Under the pieces are notes generated by a model. That model was given only the letters and a program-made list of their open reading frames with translations. It made no database searches and was not told where the DNA came from. A DNA stretch of 64,000 nt from Cubamyces lactineus (lineage: Eukaryota; Basidiomycota; Agaricomycetes; Polyporales; Polyporaceae): assembly GCA_022376465.1 (NCBI GenBank), contig JACDTU010000014.1:248001-312000 (forward strand), written 5' to 3'. Every line of letters starts with the position of its first letter. Position 1 is the stretch's first letter. The position numbers and the translations under genes are program-made. Shown here piece after piece: positions 1 through 12,011 of this stretch.

Positions 1-1
1 G

Positions 2-249
2 ACGGAGCCATCGCGGGTGTCACAGACGACGAGCTCGCTCGATGACTCTGAGTATCTGTTCTCCCGTCTAGCGGAGGCTTCAAGTTGCACAGAACTACAC
101 GGAGGTAAGTCCCTAGATCCCCAAATTCAGGTCGAATACTCGCCTTGTTGATTTGGCAAGAGCTACTTGCAGGGTTGTTTGACTCCTCATCTAGGCGGCC
201 TGGGTCGATACCGAGGAAGTCTTGGATATGCTGGGATCTGCGATGTTGA
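2..249 (+). CDS. possible 3' end of an unrecognised gene (partial, left edge)
   Basis: An open frame starts at base 2 and runs to a strong donor (GTAAGT) at 105. Joining to the acceptor TTGCAG ending at 172 keeps the frame for about 25 more codons, to TGA at 247-249. This would be the last two exons, about 60 residues, of a gene that starts left of the window. No domain is recognisable. The support is only one good intron and an open frame, so it may be chance. Confidence 0.2.
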
Positions 250-1386
250 GGACCGCTGCACGACGTACGTTTATATGGAGCCTGCAGCGTTTGTGCTGAC
301 GTGGTAGGTTTTCAGGTAATGTCGGAAAATATCAGTTGACTCGGGAGGTCTGCGCCCTCGGAGAGTTCCAGCCGTTTTCGACACGGCAGGCCCTTTTTTC
401 AAATCCTTACACAGCGAGTTGTATCGGCGAGGGCCCCCTCCTGATGCCACACACGGCGTGAGCACCGGGTGCCGTGTATACTGGTTATTGATTGACTGTC
501 ATCAATACCTTATACAGTCAGCTACGGAGACTACGGGTGCCGCTATCCTAGCGTCACAGCGCCCATTTCGGACTCCATCTGAGGGTTAAACGGCTCTGTA
601 GGATTGTTCTGAAAAGGGGCCCCATCGTTGTGAAGACGGCTGTTGCAGCCACCCTCGACTAGCCTCGAGTACATTCCTAATGATCTCAGCAGGTAGCCGA
701 TGGGTCCGAGAATGAGTCGATACTCGCGAAATCAGGCTGGCCTTCGAGACCGTAGGTAATTTCCGACATACAGACATCCTGAAACACCAGTATTCTGCTC
801 GGAGCCACGTTGAACGAACACGCGTCCTGGTTGATGGACACTAGCTGCGCTGTTGCGAGCGCACATGGAGCCCTTCGTGAGTCAAAGTCACCACGATAGT
901 ATCCTCCTCGGGGCCGTGAACCAGAAATGAGATTACCGCACGAAGAAGCCGCTGGAGGCGCACACCAAGCGCGCGCTTTGTGACCCGAGGGCGGCGAAAC
1001 GTTGGAGCCAGGCCGGGTTGTAGGATCGTCCAAACGGGCTTCGCGCGAGCCCGAGTCCTTCACCGCATGACTCATGAGGGCACTGCCCGGCAACCGAAGG
1101 TTAGCTTCCATGTCTCGATCGGACACCGTAGGTCTGTGGCGCTCCAAAACGAGCCCTGGAGGACTTTGCGCGCTGGTGGAGAAGCAACGGCGCTGGAAAG
1201 TGATGCACCGCAAATAGCTGCTCCCTAGTCCGGCGAGCGTCTCCATGATCGAAAGCAAGTTGGTTCAGGACATTGTACATGCTATCATGCCCTCTACATA
1301 CATATGACGTGTGGCCGCGAGGCTTCTGCTGATACAGAGACGTACCGGCATTGATAATGGTACAAGTCTGGGCGATCCCCGCTCCG
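250..1386. other. intergenic, nothing convincing
   Basis: No gene could be supported on either strand. A 190-codon minus-strand frame (686-1258) and an overlapping frame with an F-box-like LPAEII stretch (586-777) lack flanking splice structure and family similarity. Confidence 0.4.
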
Positions 1387-2549
1387 TTACATCAGAAGAT
1401 CCCCCAAACGGTATCTCCTAGCGCGGAAGTGGAACTCCAGGTATCCCTACAATAGGCATCCGTCATTCATCCCATCCCCTCTTACATGTGGGGCATGTTG
1501 TACTCACCATCAAGTAGCTACGCAGGATGGAGGATAGCTCGGAGTCTGAAGCGGTAAGTTCTTGCACCTGGCCTATCGTCTCCAGCGTCTCCTCCGTGAG
1601 TTCGCGAAGCACGACCAGGGGAGCCTTCCGTTCAGCCGCGGCGCGAAGGTGGACGTAGTTATCTGTCTCGCCAGCGAGCCACTCTTTGTAGAATGAGAGC
1701 CTGCGGTTAGGTTCAGTATCAACGTTCGCCGCATGACAGCCTGCCGTGATCGACTCACACATCGCTGTATCCCAACACAAGGTGTCCATGACATGGTGAG
1801 AATGCGCGTCAAAGCCGGATGCAAGTCAGTACTCACTTGATTGCGTTTGTATATCGTTCGATCGCTCTGAATGGGAAAGGGAAGCATAAGATGTCGCGCC
1901 ATGCAAACTCTGCGAATGACACTAACGGTATGAGCTGCAAATAGAAGTTGTCCGAAGGATCTCGCCATCCCTTTACGAAGATGAAGAGGGCATATGCAGC
2001 TCCAATCCCTGTCTTCAGACGCAGGAAGGAAGGGTACATGGTCGCTCCGGGGGCGATAGACATGTCCTTGGCCGTGAATTCGATGTACATTCCGATGATG
2101 GCCTCGACGCTCTTCGAGTTGATCGTATCGGCACTGAGGAGCGGATAGTACTCGTACATGGCTTGGAATTGCTGCACGATGCGCGTGAGGACCGTGTCCT
2201 GCAGATCTTGTCGGGCGACAAATCTGCGCACGAATTCTCCCAAGGCCTCCAGATCGCGATGCCCGAGGTCGTCGACGTAGACCATGTACGTCGTGTAGAC
2301 AGCGATGAGGAGCTGATGTTCGTAAGAAGTATGTGCGTAGGCGGACTCCGCGATGGTGCAGCATGTGTCGTTTAGAGCATCGATATATGCGGCGCTGAGG
2401 TTGGCGTCCCAGGACACGATCTCGTCTCTGCACTCCTTCCTAAGCCGAGCATTGACTGGCGTATGGAGAGATCGGTAACGCAGACGCGCCACAAAGTCGC
2501 GCAGGATGCGCTTGACCTCGACGATGGATTCCTCCGATGCGCCTCCCAT
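1387..2549 (-). CDS. TRI5-like terpene (sesquiterpene) synthase, copy 1
   Basis: Class I terpene cyclase of the trichodiene synthase-like family (TRI5 type). Such enzymes ionise a prenyl diphosphate, usually farnesyl diphosphate, with Mg2+ and cyclise it in the cytosol; the product cannot be read from sequence. Exons on the minus strand: 2549-1927, 1866-1837, microexon 1764-1759, 1700-1508, 1446-1387, giving 303 residues. The first metal-binding motif is YVDDLGHRD (Asp 93-94). The second, N-D-x-x-S-x-x-x-E (Asn218, Ser222, Glu226), exists only if the 6-nt microexon is included. The C-terminus has the basic RRYR motif typical of TRI5 proteins. The start is the ATG of MGGAS, where the frame aligns with copies 3 and 4; an upstream exon is possible. 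It is the first of three same-strand paralogues. Product and native function are unknown. Confidence 0.85.
1759..1764 (-). other. 6-nt microexon of terpene synthase copy 1
   Basis: Minus-strand CGATGT lies between an acceptor (GGGATACAG) and a donor (GTGAGTCG). The introns on either side are 72 and 58 nt. It encodes the rest of Asn, Asp and two bases of Val in the NSE motif, keeping phase 2 to phase 2. Confidence 0.85.
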
Positions 2550-4161
2550 GTCGTCCAGAGGTACCGTCTGAGAGATCGGGGAGACAGGGGAATCGCATAC
2601 ATTCCCTGAGCGAATGGGAGTTACGCTGAGTGCAAAAAAGGATAAGTTGACAAGTCTCAAACCAGGGAAGGTCAAGATATTTCACCTATCGGGGCTCATC
2701 AACGGCCGCAGAGACCCTTTCGCAGTGGTGACGTTAAGCATCGGAAGGAGTGATAGGAAGTGGGAAGTACGGTGAGTATTAGCCAAAAGCGACACACGAC
2801 TGCGGCCTTATAGGGCCGCTAGCGTCTCTGCTCCGCCACGCTACCCTCGCTTCAACCGCGATTACACACGGCAATGTGCCCATGCAAGGTTATGGGACGT
2901 ATTGCTATCGGAGGTTGCAGAGTAGCAGGGAAGGTCATAGCCAACGCGCAGGGATGGTTCATGACGAGAGACGCCGCGAGCTGAGTAAATTCTTCGCCGT
3001 CACGGTCCTCAGTCGGTACGAAGAGGGTGGTGGTGCCATAAGCTAGTGGAAGGTTTGCATACTTGATGTGCTTCTACAGTTCGGAAGGGTGTGAAGATAC
3101 AATTTCTGCAAGTATTTTCACCACCATGTGGTACGAGCTTCGTTCAGTGAATCGACCATACGCATACCGCGAAGATAACGTACCGACTCCGCAGTGTCAT
3201 CCATGGTACTGGAGATGAACCCAGCAATGAGCGCTGAAGGACACCGGACGACGTATTCCCGGTTTGGATTTTCAACTGTACAGCTCGGAGTCAGCAGGTC
3301 GGACAAGATGAAAGTCTGGATCGCCGGGGCTAGCGGTGAATGGAACAGAGAACTTCCATAACAGGCGCAGGAAGTACTACTCCTGCAAATACGTCAAAAT
3401 ACGGTGATGACATACCCGTTACCGCGAGCCTAGCGCCCGTGTCAGTTTGGGCTCAGGCGCCAGGGCCCAGCATTGGTCTTTCAGTCTCTCAGGCTTGTCT
3501 TCTGTTCGGCTACTTCTGCGCGTATCGTATCCTTCAATGTCCTGACGCACACCGATATCGCGACATGGAACCTGCATTGACCGGCGTACACGCGCATTCA
3601 CTCCCGCGAATACGCCTATCATTGTCATGAAATCGATCTAAGAGTCCGTTCAGCGGGGAGAATCAATTCGCATCTGGGACTCGCTGTTTTCTCTACAGCG
3701 GAGTATCTGACTTCAACTGCTCATTGCATTCGCTCAGATACTCACATAAGAAAACATCCGATTCCCACAGTCGGGCGATTCCTCCCGCTCACTGGATCCC
3801 AAGTGAACTCAGATCAATGCTGGAAGGACCCGAATGAGAAGACTCGTGCCAGCCTAGGATAGGAGGAAGAATGCTGAAGTCGTACGTGCAAAGACAACGT
3901 GCTAGCATGACGCCACACCTGGCCGCCAGTGTAGATCTCAAATTCGAAGCGCCATCGGGCTCAATTCAATCCCAAGGACTTCGGACCGGTTATACGACAC
4001 TTCAAATACAGCCAAAGTACATCTGGTTGCCCATCTACGTGTTCTTCGTTTTGTGGTTCAATCTCTTGGGCCATCGGGGGACGGCCCCAGATTCGGCAAC
4101 CCTAACGGAAGCCATACTCGGTATGATTTGATGATTTCAACTCTTTGGGCCGCTTGACGCT
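2550..4161. other. intergenic, nothing recognised
   Basis: Spacer between terpene synthase copies 1 and 2. Several short frames (3118-3306 minus, 3871-4131 plus with a hydrophobic stretch) have no recognisable family or splice partners. Decayed gene remnants cannot be excluded. Confidence 0.4.
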
Positions 4162-5527
4162 TCAGGCACAGAAGCCCAGCTCCGCCAGGCGGTAGCGCGG
4201 AGTCCTCAGGTGGAATTCCAAGTAAGACTGAAACACGGGTGAGTGGACAGGTACGACGGGCTATTTGAGGATTCAGGGGGGTTCGAACGGAACACCTACC
4301 TGCATGTACTTGTCCCAGAACGCCAGCAGCTCCGGGTCTTCGGCGAGAACCACGTTGATCCTCCTCGCAGTGTCTGATGCCTCATCGACGAGGTCCCGGA
4401 GGACGTGCTCGGTGGACTTTTGTTCAGCAGACGCGCGGATGTGCACGTAGTTGTTCTTTTCGCCCGCTAATTCTTCTTTGTAGAACGAGAGGCTAGCACG
4501 GGGTCAGCATTGGATGCCGGCTGCAATAAGGCGACCTCAATGAAGCACGTACATGTCGCTAGAGGATGAGAAGAGTGTCACCAGTCAATACAACATATGA
4601 AGCAACGCTGAGTAAGAGGCACGTACTTTGCCCCCATCGTCCAATGGTCGAGCTCACTAATTCAGGTGCGATAAGCGTGTATGCCCCCCAGGCTTGAGAA
4701 GACAGATCACGTACGGTAGAATCTGGAGGTACGACTCCGGCGCGCACTTCCAGGTGTTGGGGAAGAGGAAGTGCGTAAAAGGGGCGCTGATGCCCGCACG
4801 AAGCCGCAGGTATATGGGGTAGCGCGTCGCTGCGGGCCTGATCTGCATCTCCTTGGTGCTGCACTCGATATAGTTCGCGGATAGCGCGTCGAGGGTGCCC
4901 GTGATGATCGAGTCCGCGCTGAACGGGGGCCAGTACTCGTACGCGCGCCGGAGGAGCCCAGCGAGGCATTCGAATATCTCCCCCGGTTGTTTCTCGCCTC
5001 GGACAAAGCGGCGGGTGAACTCCATCAAGGCGCCCGGGTCGTACTCGCCGACGTCCTCGGCATAGAACATGCAGGCCGCGTAGAGCGCAATGTACTGGCG
5101 ATGTTCCGGAGGTGCGTGCGCGTACACGGTCTCGACGTAGATTGAGCTGGCGTTGATAGCCTTGTCGAGGAATTTCGGGCTGAAATTGACATCGAGGTCG
5201 GCCTTCCACTTGGCCATTTGCACGTGAAGCCAATCACGGAGTCCACCGTCGTGTACGCTTTGGGGAGCCTGGTATCCGCACTGGCTCAAGAGGGTGTCCA
5301 CGCAGTCTTGCACCACGTGCAGCGGGGTAGCCTGGAACATATATATCCTTACTCGTGTCATATATCCAAAGAGTACATTACTCACATCTTGGAGTAGGTC
5401 TTCGTTGTGGTAGTACTTCAATAAGCTATGCTGCAGACTTGCGCTAAGTTCGTAATCAGGCGGGTGAACATCAGCTCAGCATATCGTGCAAGCAGCATGA
5501 ATCAATGAGAAGGGCATACCTCAACAT
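4162..5527 (-). CDS. TRI5-like terpene (sesquiterpene) synthase, copy 2
   Basis: Second TRI5-type class I terpene synthase. Minus-strand exons: 5527-5520, 5443-5386, 5331-4715, 4656-4627, microexon 4558-4553, 4492-4300, 4227-4162, for 325 residues. The first metal motif is YAEDVGEYD (Glu114-Asp115, with Glu in place of the first Asp). The NSE motif (Asn238, Ser242, Glu246) is completed by the microexon. The C-terminus has PRYR before the stop. The internal exons of 30, 6 and 193 nt match the other copies exactly in length. The first two small exons (8 and 58 nt) are inferred from splice sites and an open frame, so the N-terminus is less certain than the rest. Substrate is probably farnesyl diphosphate by family; product unknown. 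Confidence 0.85.
4553..4558 (-). other. 6-nt microexon of terpene synthase copy 2
   Basis: Minus-strand CGACAT between acceptor CCTCTAG and donor GTACGTGC, with introns of 68 and 60 nt. It encodes the Asn-Asp of the NSE motif plus two bases of Ile. Confidence 0.85.
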
Positions 5528-7131
5528 TGCTGATACACCGTAGCTGTTCACGAGCTCCAGTGTCAGGGTAGGAGCGGTGGTAGATACGACGGTCCCAGTG
5601 TCGAAATGGTAGGATGCTGTTAATGTGTTGGGAGGTACGAAGCTGGTTTTATATCTTGCAGCAGACACATGCTAACGTACATACACGTCGTTCAAGATCC
5701 TCCCCACGCCGAATCCAGTATAGAGAAGTGGCATACCAAACAGTTGCCCCGACGCATTCATACAATCCGTCATCGCGTCATCACCGCGGGTCTCTCAATG
5801 CGATCAAGGCTATACAGACAGACACCAAACCTACGGCGCTATAATGACAGCAGACACCCAGGGATCATCCTCACAGCGAGTGGCATGCGACCAGTGACAC
5901 TGTATGAGATACCAATGCTCGCTGTTCCTGAGCAGCCTCATAAGGTAGGGGATCTACTTACAAAGGTTTTGGGGTGCGTGTCTACGCATGGCACGGCGCA
6001 CGTATTCGTGTATTGCCCTGAGGTGGTTGCTGACGGCGGGGTCACCATCCAGGCGAAATTGTCAGCCTTTAGTGACTAAAACAGGGCATTCTGTTTCCCT
6101 GAATCGCGCATGGACCATTGTCTCTTCTTCCTGTTCGGTGCGATCAGGTACATTTCCTGCGGACTGTACTGCACCGGTGCAGCACGAGGTGGACTCGGCG
6201 GCGACTACCGATCACACTTGACGGCGTTCCGTAGCGCGAAGGCAACCTGCAGTACAAGTTGCACAGCTCGAATGGAGTTAGGCATCAGATCTTAGCCACT
6301 TGTCTGCGGTATGGTGAGCGTAGGAATGGACTAGCATCCAAACCGGTACTTGTGTGGCCGATGGCTAACGCCAGTGTATCGCTACGTAGACTCCGGGTCT
6401 TTGTGTCGTCCAGTATGTGTGGCACCGTGACTTGAACCGCGCGCCTGCCGACAGACAACATGGTTCATCATTGGTAGTACCCGACTCCAGCGGGCTCTCG
6501 CGCCTAGCGGTTCATCGGTCAGCGGCACCGGCCCGCAAACAGATAGTAGAAGCAGCTTCACCTCCGACTTGGATGCACGGCCTTCTGGGAGGTTGACTGA
6601 ACCATGTACGCTTCGCCTTCAAGCTTCACCACCGTGCCCGGAGCATGGGCTCGCCAATTGGCCAGACACGACCCGGGCGCCAGCGACACGCCACGAGGAC
6701 CTATCGTCCATAGGCAACTCCGCATACCGCAACGTCGATGTCGGGAAGATGCACGGCGCCGGGTTGCATAGGTTGAACGTGCGAGCGCTCCGGGCGCATT
6801 CCAACTCCGATAATCACGCAATGCGGATCCCTAGGTAGCAGGCAGCGCACGGCGACTGACGGCGGTATTAGGCAGCCAGCACGTCTTCCGACTCCGGTAG
6901 TCGCGATATGTGCAGAGGTGCACACGAGCGTTTATTCGGTGCGGTAATCGATGAGACATTGGTACTTCTGTTCGGTGCGACGCAGGCAACATTTCGTTTC
7001 TAGCGGACCCGAACTACAATAGCCGCGCGGAGCTCAAGATGCCCATCCCCGACTTCTTCTCTACCATGACGCCCACTGGCATAGTGGGAGATCCCAGCGA
7101 GAAGCCCATGGCGTACCTGGGCAACCCGCGC
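5528..7131. other. intergenic, nothing recognised
   Basis: Spacer between terpene synthase copies 2 and 3. Only short frames without family similarity. Two short stretches near 6130 and 6968 share a CTGTTCGGTGCGA core, too little to call a repeat. Confidence 0.4.
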
Positions 7132-8451
7132 CTAATCCGTCAGGCCGAGCTCCGAAAGCCGGTAGCGCGGGGCCTTCACCGAAAACTCCAAGAAGCGCTG
7201 TCCCGCGGCGTCCATTCATGAGTACTGAGCACTTGGCGATATGCATACGCCGAATGAGCCGGAACGACGCTCACCTGCACGTACCCGCGCCACAATGCCG
7301 CGAGCTCGACGTCGTCGTCCACCAGCCTGTCGAGGCGTTGTGTAGTCTCCACGATTTCGTCAGCGAGCTTCCGGAGGATGACTAGAGGCGGGAGGCGTTC
7401 CGCTGCTGCCCGGAGATGCACGTAGTTTGTAAATTCCTGCTCCTTCTCTTCCTTGTAGAACGATAGCCTGGAATGTCATATGAGCGCTTGGGGTTAGAGC
7501 ATGAGGATCGTGTATTTTGTGTAAACATGCTTACACGTCACTGTAGACAAATGAATGCATCCGTTAAGAATGATGTGAGAAGCGAGGGCCGGGCGGCTAC
7601 TTACTTGACGGCTCCAATCCAGTATTCCATATCACTTGAAGAACATCAAGATCAGCCGACATAGAGGCTATTCAAACTCGTGCTCACGGAATCAGTTGCA
7701 AGTACGACTCCGCCGTGTTGCGCCATCCCCGCATGAAGACGAAGGCGATGAAAGGGGGATCGATGCCCGACCGCAGACGCAGATAGTCTGGGTAGCGCAC
7801 CGCGCCGGGCTTGACGACCATGTCGCGCGTCGAGTATTCGAGATAAAAGGCCGAGATGGCCTCGAGGGTCCCGATGATAATAGCATCCGTGCCGACGTCC
7901 GTCCATAGCTCGTGTGCGCACTTGACCAGGTTCACGAGGCGGTCCAGGATGGGGTTGAGCTGGGGTTCTCCATTCATGAAGCGACGTGGAAACTGCTTGA
8001 GCGCCTCAACGTGGTGCTGACCAATGTCGTCGGCGTAGAGGAAGTACGCGGTGTACCGAGCAGCGAAGAACCGGTGCTCCGGAGAAGTGTGCCTGTAGGC
8101 GGTCTCTGCGAAATGAGAGCCTGTCTCGATGAAGCACTCTGCGTGCTTGGGGGACAGTTCGACCTCCCAGGACTCAATTTCCATGAGCATCCTGTGCCGT
8201 AACTCTTCGTCAGGCGGGGTCGTGGGGTTCTCGTATCGGCAACCGTGAAGGAAGTCCAACATGATCGACCGTATCTCCTGGTCGGTATCTATAGTCATCT
8301 GTCAACAACGTCAGAATGCATACAGTTGTCTGACATGAAGAAGACGCCATCTTACCGCTGCATTGTTGGTCAGGGAAGAATGTTCAGTGACGCCTTGGCT
8401 TTTGCCGCCGTAGTAGCTGCTGGTCCTGGCGCACAGTGAGCATGAGAACAT
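7132..8451 (-). CDS. TRI5-like terpene (sesquiterpene) synthase, copy 3
   Basis: Third TRI5-type class I terpene synthase. Minus-strand exons: 8451-8356, 8298-7688, 7634-7605, microexon 7540-7535, 7467-7275, 7197-7132, for 333 residues. The 96-nt first exon is optional: it joins in frame at a good donor (GTAAGATGG) and adds 32 residues, but translation could also start at the ATG right after that intron (8298), giving 301 residues, close to copies 1 and 4. Metal motifs: LYADDIGQHH (Asp122-123 in the long form) and an NSE motif (Asn246, Ser250, Glu254) completed by the microexon. The C-terminus has PRYR. Catalytic role as for the family; product unknown. Confidence 0.85.
7535..7540 (-). other. 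6-nt microexon of terpene synthase copy 3
   Basis: Minus-strand TGACGT between acceptor GTCTACAG and donor GTAAGC, with introns of 64 and 67 nt. It encodes the Asn-Asp of the NSE motif plus two bases of Val. Confidence 0.85.
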
Positions 8452-10361
8452 GTCGCGGGAGATGGGCGATACAGCGACTCACCCTGGCGTGGGTGGGACC
8501 ACAACGTTGCTAGAGTCGATAGGGTGCAAGATTTGTACGAAGGGAGGGGGCTGGGGATATCCAGAGGTGAGCATGTTGTCGAGTGATCTGGGAAGAGGAA
8601 GAGGTGGGTGAATGGGGGCAAATTCCCATCCTACGCGAGCCTTTCATACTCCTAGAGCCATGGGCGTGTAGCCGTGAAGATTGGTCGGGGGTTTCATTGG
8701 CAGCCCAGTCCACCACTATCAACCAAAGGAGAAAGCCTGCGTCATATCTCTGTTACGTATACTTAGGATGTGGCGACGGTCACCCTACCACATCCACTGC
8801 GCAATCATGCGTACCCAAGTTGAGCGTGAGCTGCAACCAGGTTCTCGGACAGCTTCAGGGTCTCGTGGACAGCCCCCTTCTCATCATCGGAGCAGTGCGC
8901 CGTGCGGTCAGGTTCAGGCGCGACTTGACTTAGACGGGGGGACTCACCCAGCCTGAGACAACGTACAAAATGTATACGATTTTTGTCGGGGGACGCGTAC
9001 GGGGAAGGATGCCTCCCCTACGCGTGATCGTCCTTGGATTACCATAACCTCGAAGCGTGCAACGAGCTGCAACAGGAAGCGACGTGCGGTAGGGAAGCAG
9101 GACGCATTCTGCGCCATAGATGGCCACATTGGTCACATGCGCGCACACGAGCAAAGAACTCTGACTCTGCAGTCAACATTGGGGGCCTGCGATCCAAGTT
9201 CAATGCGACATCGCGCGCCGCCCGCCATTGCCACCGCTGTATGGCAAACAAGTACTGCCAGGCAGGATGTCACCGCAGACAGCAATATTACAATACAGCG
9301 AGTCAGAGTGTGGCAAACAAAGCCGAACTGGTCTTTCGATGCAGACTGACGACAGAGCTGGAGTGAGTGTTGTCCGTGGCCGTCGCTCAGATCTCAGACC
9401 GCAGCCTATGAGTCTACGGTTCAGTATAGCGTCAAACAAAGGTCAACAACGCGTCTCCCGACTTGGACGAGGTGGCGGCTCCTGGCGACAGTCGCAGCGC
9501 GCGGATGACCACTTTCTTATCATCGAGCCACCCTCGTCGGCCGATTATAAATTGCCGACGCTGCGCTCCCAGTCGAATTCAGGGCTCTCGAGCCAGCGAA
9601 ACCTTACACTTCCATGATCAAGCGCAGTTCAAGTTTCTGTGGCGAGAAGCCACTGACACTCGTCTCCACCGTGAGCGCCGTTTCCGGGCACACACTTGTA
9701 GGCCGAGACGCTCGCTATTCGTGTCTCTGGTGGTGGCATTCGCCGTACGTAGGCTATCACCGCAGGTGTGGTGAGCATGTGGTGCGCTGCGCCGCTCGCG
9801 ATCTTCCTACAACGGAAAACCCTCGCGCGAGCAATGTCCGTCGTCCCAGTGGGCTAGCTCAACCTCCAACTCGAAGCGTCCGGATTTCGGCATCCCTTCA
9901 TGCGCCTCACATCTTCGACGTGAGCTCTTGGAACACCACGATCATTGAAATATCAAATATCGAAGTTTAATCATATAGCAACGCACTTGACCACGCTACG
10001 GCGCCCCGTCGACGAGGAGGGGGACCTGAGCGCCCGCCGGTCTACAGCGCCTCACGTCTAGCATGGACGACGTCTATCCATTGGGTGTGGCCAGTCATGA
10101 TGTACGGAGGCAAGATGTCATCGTCGAACCTTCGCTGACGGACGCAGTGCAATACTATTCGATAGAACCCCGCGACACAAGCGCGCACAAGTCCGCTTCT
10201 GCGTAAACCAAATCCATACCAACAGCGTCCTTCCCGTCGCTGCGTAGCGCGCGTCGACGCGCGCCAGCGAACGCCTCCATCCGAAGACCAACGGCATCTC
10301 CCTCTACGAGACGTGGTGGCAGTCACTGTGCGCCAGCTCCAAATGCCTGTCCGTCTAGACT
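8452..10361. other. intergenic, nothing recognised
   Basis: About 1.9 kb between terpene synthase copy 3 and the phosphate carrier. Short overlapping frames on both strands show no recognisable domain and no consistent exon chain. It may hold old transposon remnants, but no terminal repeats were found by eye. Confidence 0.4.
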
Positions 10362-12011
10362 TCATGTCTTGACCGCCGAGTCCTCCTTGTGTATCTCCAA
10401 GCCCGGCGGCGCGCCCAACGCTACGTGAACGACAAACACGTACGTGCACGTCAGTACCTCCTCCCCAACTTTGCTGCCTCCTTCACGCCGGTGCGGCCAG
10501 ACGCAGCGGCGGAAGGGGTAGCAGCAGCACACGAACACGACAAACGCCACTCACCATCCTTGACCGCGCCGTACAGCAAGAACTGTCCGGAAACCAGGCC
10601 GGCGGTCATGATCATACGCGGGCCCAGCCCCGCGAAGAGCCCCCGGAAGCCCGCTTGTTGGGCGAGGACGCGCAGGCGGTGCGGCATCGAGCCTTGTGGG
10701 CCATGGCCCTTGTTGATCTGTGAGAGCAGCGTGTCCGCCGGCTTCGCGATACGATGCGCACCGAGGCGTCAGCGCCAAATGAACCTCCAGGCTTCACCCG
10801 ACCACCCGCGACGCGACGCAAGCGAGATGGGCCGAAACAGCGTCGATGGATGTACATACCTGGCTCAGAATCGCAGCCGCGAACCCGGCGATGATGCCGC
10901 TTCCCAGCGAGATGCCGAACTTGGCAGGCCCGCTGAGCGAGCGCTTCGTCTCCTCCGACATCGTGCGGAATGCGAGCTCGTGGCAAAACTCGTTCACCGT
11001 GAACTGTCCGATCGCGTACGGGATCTGTCTGTCGTCGCAGTGCGCGCGCGCTCGCGTCAGTGGCGGAGTTGACAGAATACACACCGGCGCACTCCGGGCT
11101 CCCAAGGGCCCGGCGACGATGGAGCGGGAGATGCTGACTTACTTGCAGAGGATGGGCAGGAACCCCGCGTAAAGCCCCGCGACGCCCTCTTCGCGGGCGA
11201 GCCGCGCGAACCCGGTCATGAGGCCGGTTGCGTACCCGCGCTGAGATACCAGGCGTATCCGCGTCGCCTCGAGCGGCGTGAGGAGGATGTCTGCGAAGAA
11301 CCTGTCACGAAAGCGAGCGAGTAAGCACGCGGTCCCGCAGTGTGTTCCAGGCATCGCGAATGGGCCCACTCTGCTACGCTAGACGCGCCAAGGTAGATGG
11401 CGGTGCGGTACTTGACGGCGGATTCCTGGTCTCCCGCGATCTCGACGAACGTCTTCTTCCAGAACTCGTACCCTGCGAACTTCGCGCCTCCCTACCACGA
11501 TGTTGCGTGCAAGATGAGTGCCCCGCAAGATTGCTATTCGTGCCATCGCCAAGTGACGCACCTGCACGAGATAGCCCACTGCTGTGGGCCCGAAGCCTGT
11601 GAGTAGCGCGGCAGGCCCTTCTTGTGCAACGATCCGCCGCCCTCCGGAGAGCAGGGACATGCGAGCCATCGCCGGGTCGACCTGTATTCGAGTCTTCACC
11701 ACATCGATAGCTGCCATCCATTCCCGTATCAGCACCGTGCTCGTACGTCCCTCGCAATAGCAGTACGTACGCGTCATGCCTCCATGGGTGAGTCTTGCAA
11801 ACGCGCGTTAATTGCAGTCCTTACTTGGCCTTCGAGCTCATGTAGTGACTTACGTGCAACATATTGCGCCTTGCGATCGTGTAAGTTCAAGTACCATTCG
11901 AAGGGGACATCACAAACTCTCACCTGCAAAGAAGAACGAAGTGTAGTCCTTGGACGTAAATTGCGGGACATGGAAGGGTAACCTCGGCGCGTCCTTCGTC
12001 GTCTCTGCCAT
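10362..12011 (-). CDS. mitochondrial phosphate carrier protein
   Basis: Inner-membrane carrier of the SLC25 family, phosphate carrier type (Mir1/PIC), which imports inorganic phosphate with protons for ATP synthesis. Nine minus-strand exons: 12011-11924, 11869-11854, 11793-11771, 11710-11562, 11491-11370, 11301-11143, 11028-10860, 10741-10555, 10420-10362, giving 323 residues, normal for the family. Three carrier repeats are visible, with signature starts [16 protein letters not shown] and PADTLLSQ. The N-terminus has the FFFAGAICC and THGGMTP stretches typical of phosphate carriers. Exons 2 and 3 are only 16 and 23 nt but are required by frame and conservation. There is no sign of co-regulation with the flanking terpene synthase and glycosyltransferase genes. 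Confidence 0.9.

Noticed and set aside
586..777. Frame with an F-box-like LPAEII stretch
   Set aside because: Only a few residues match; no second half of an F-box follows and no gene structure surrounds it.
686..1258. 190-codon minus-strand frame
   Set aside because: No recognisable domain, no splice partners, and overlapping frames of similar length; likely chance in GC-rich DNA.
1508..1866. Apparent loss of the NSE metal motif in the terpene synthases
   Set aside because: Direct joining of the visible exons lacks Asn-Asp, but a 6-nt microexon in each gene restores it in all four copies, so the enzymes are not degenerate on this ground.
3871..4131. Frame with one hydrophobic segment
   Set aside because: A single membrane-like stretch without family similarity or flanking exons is not enough for a gene call.
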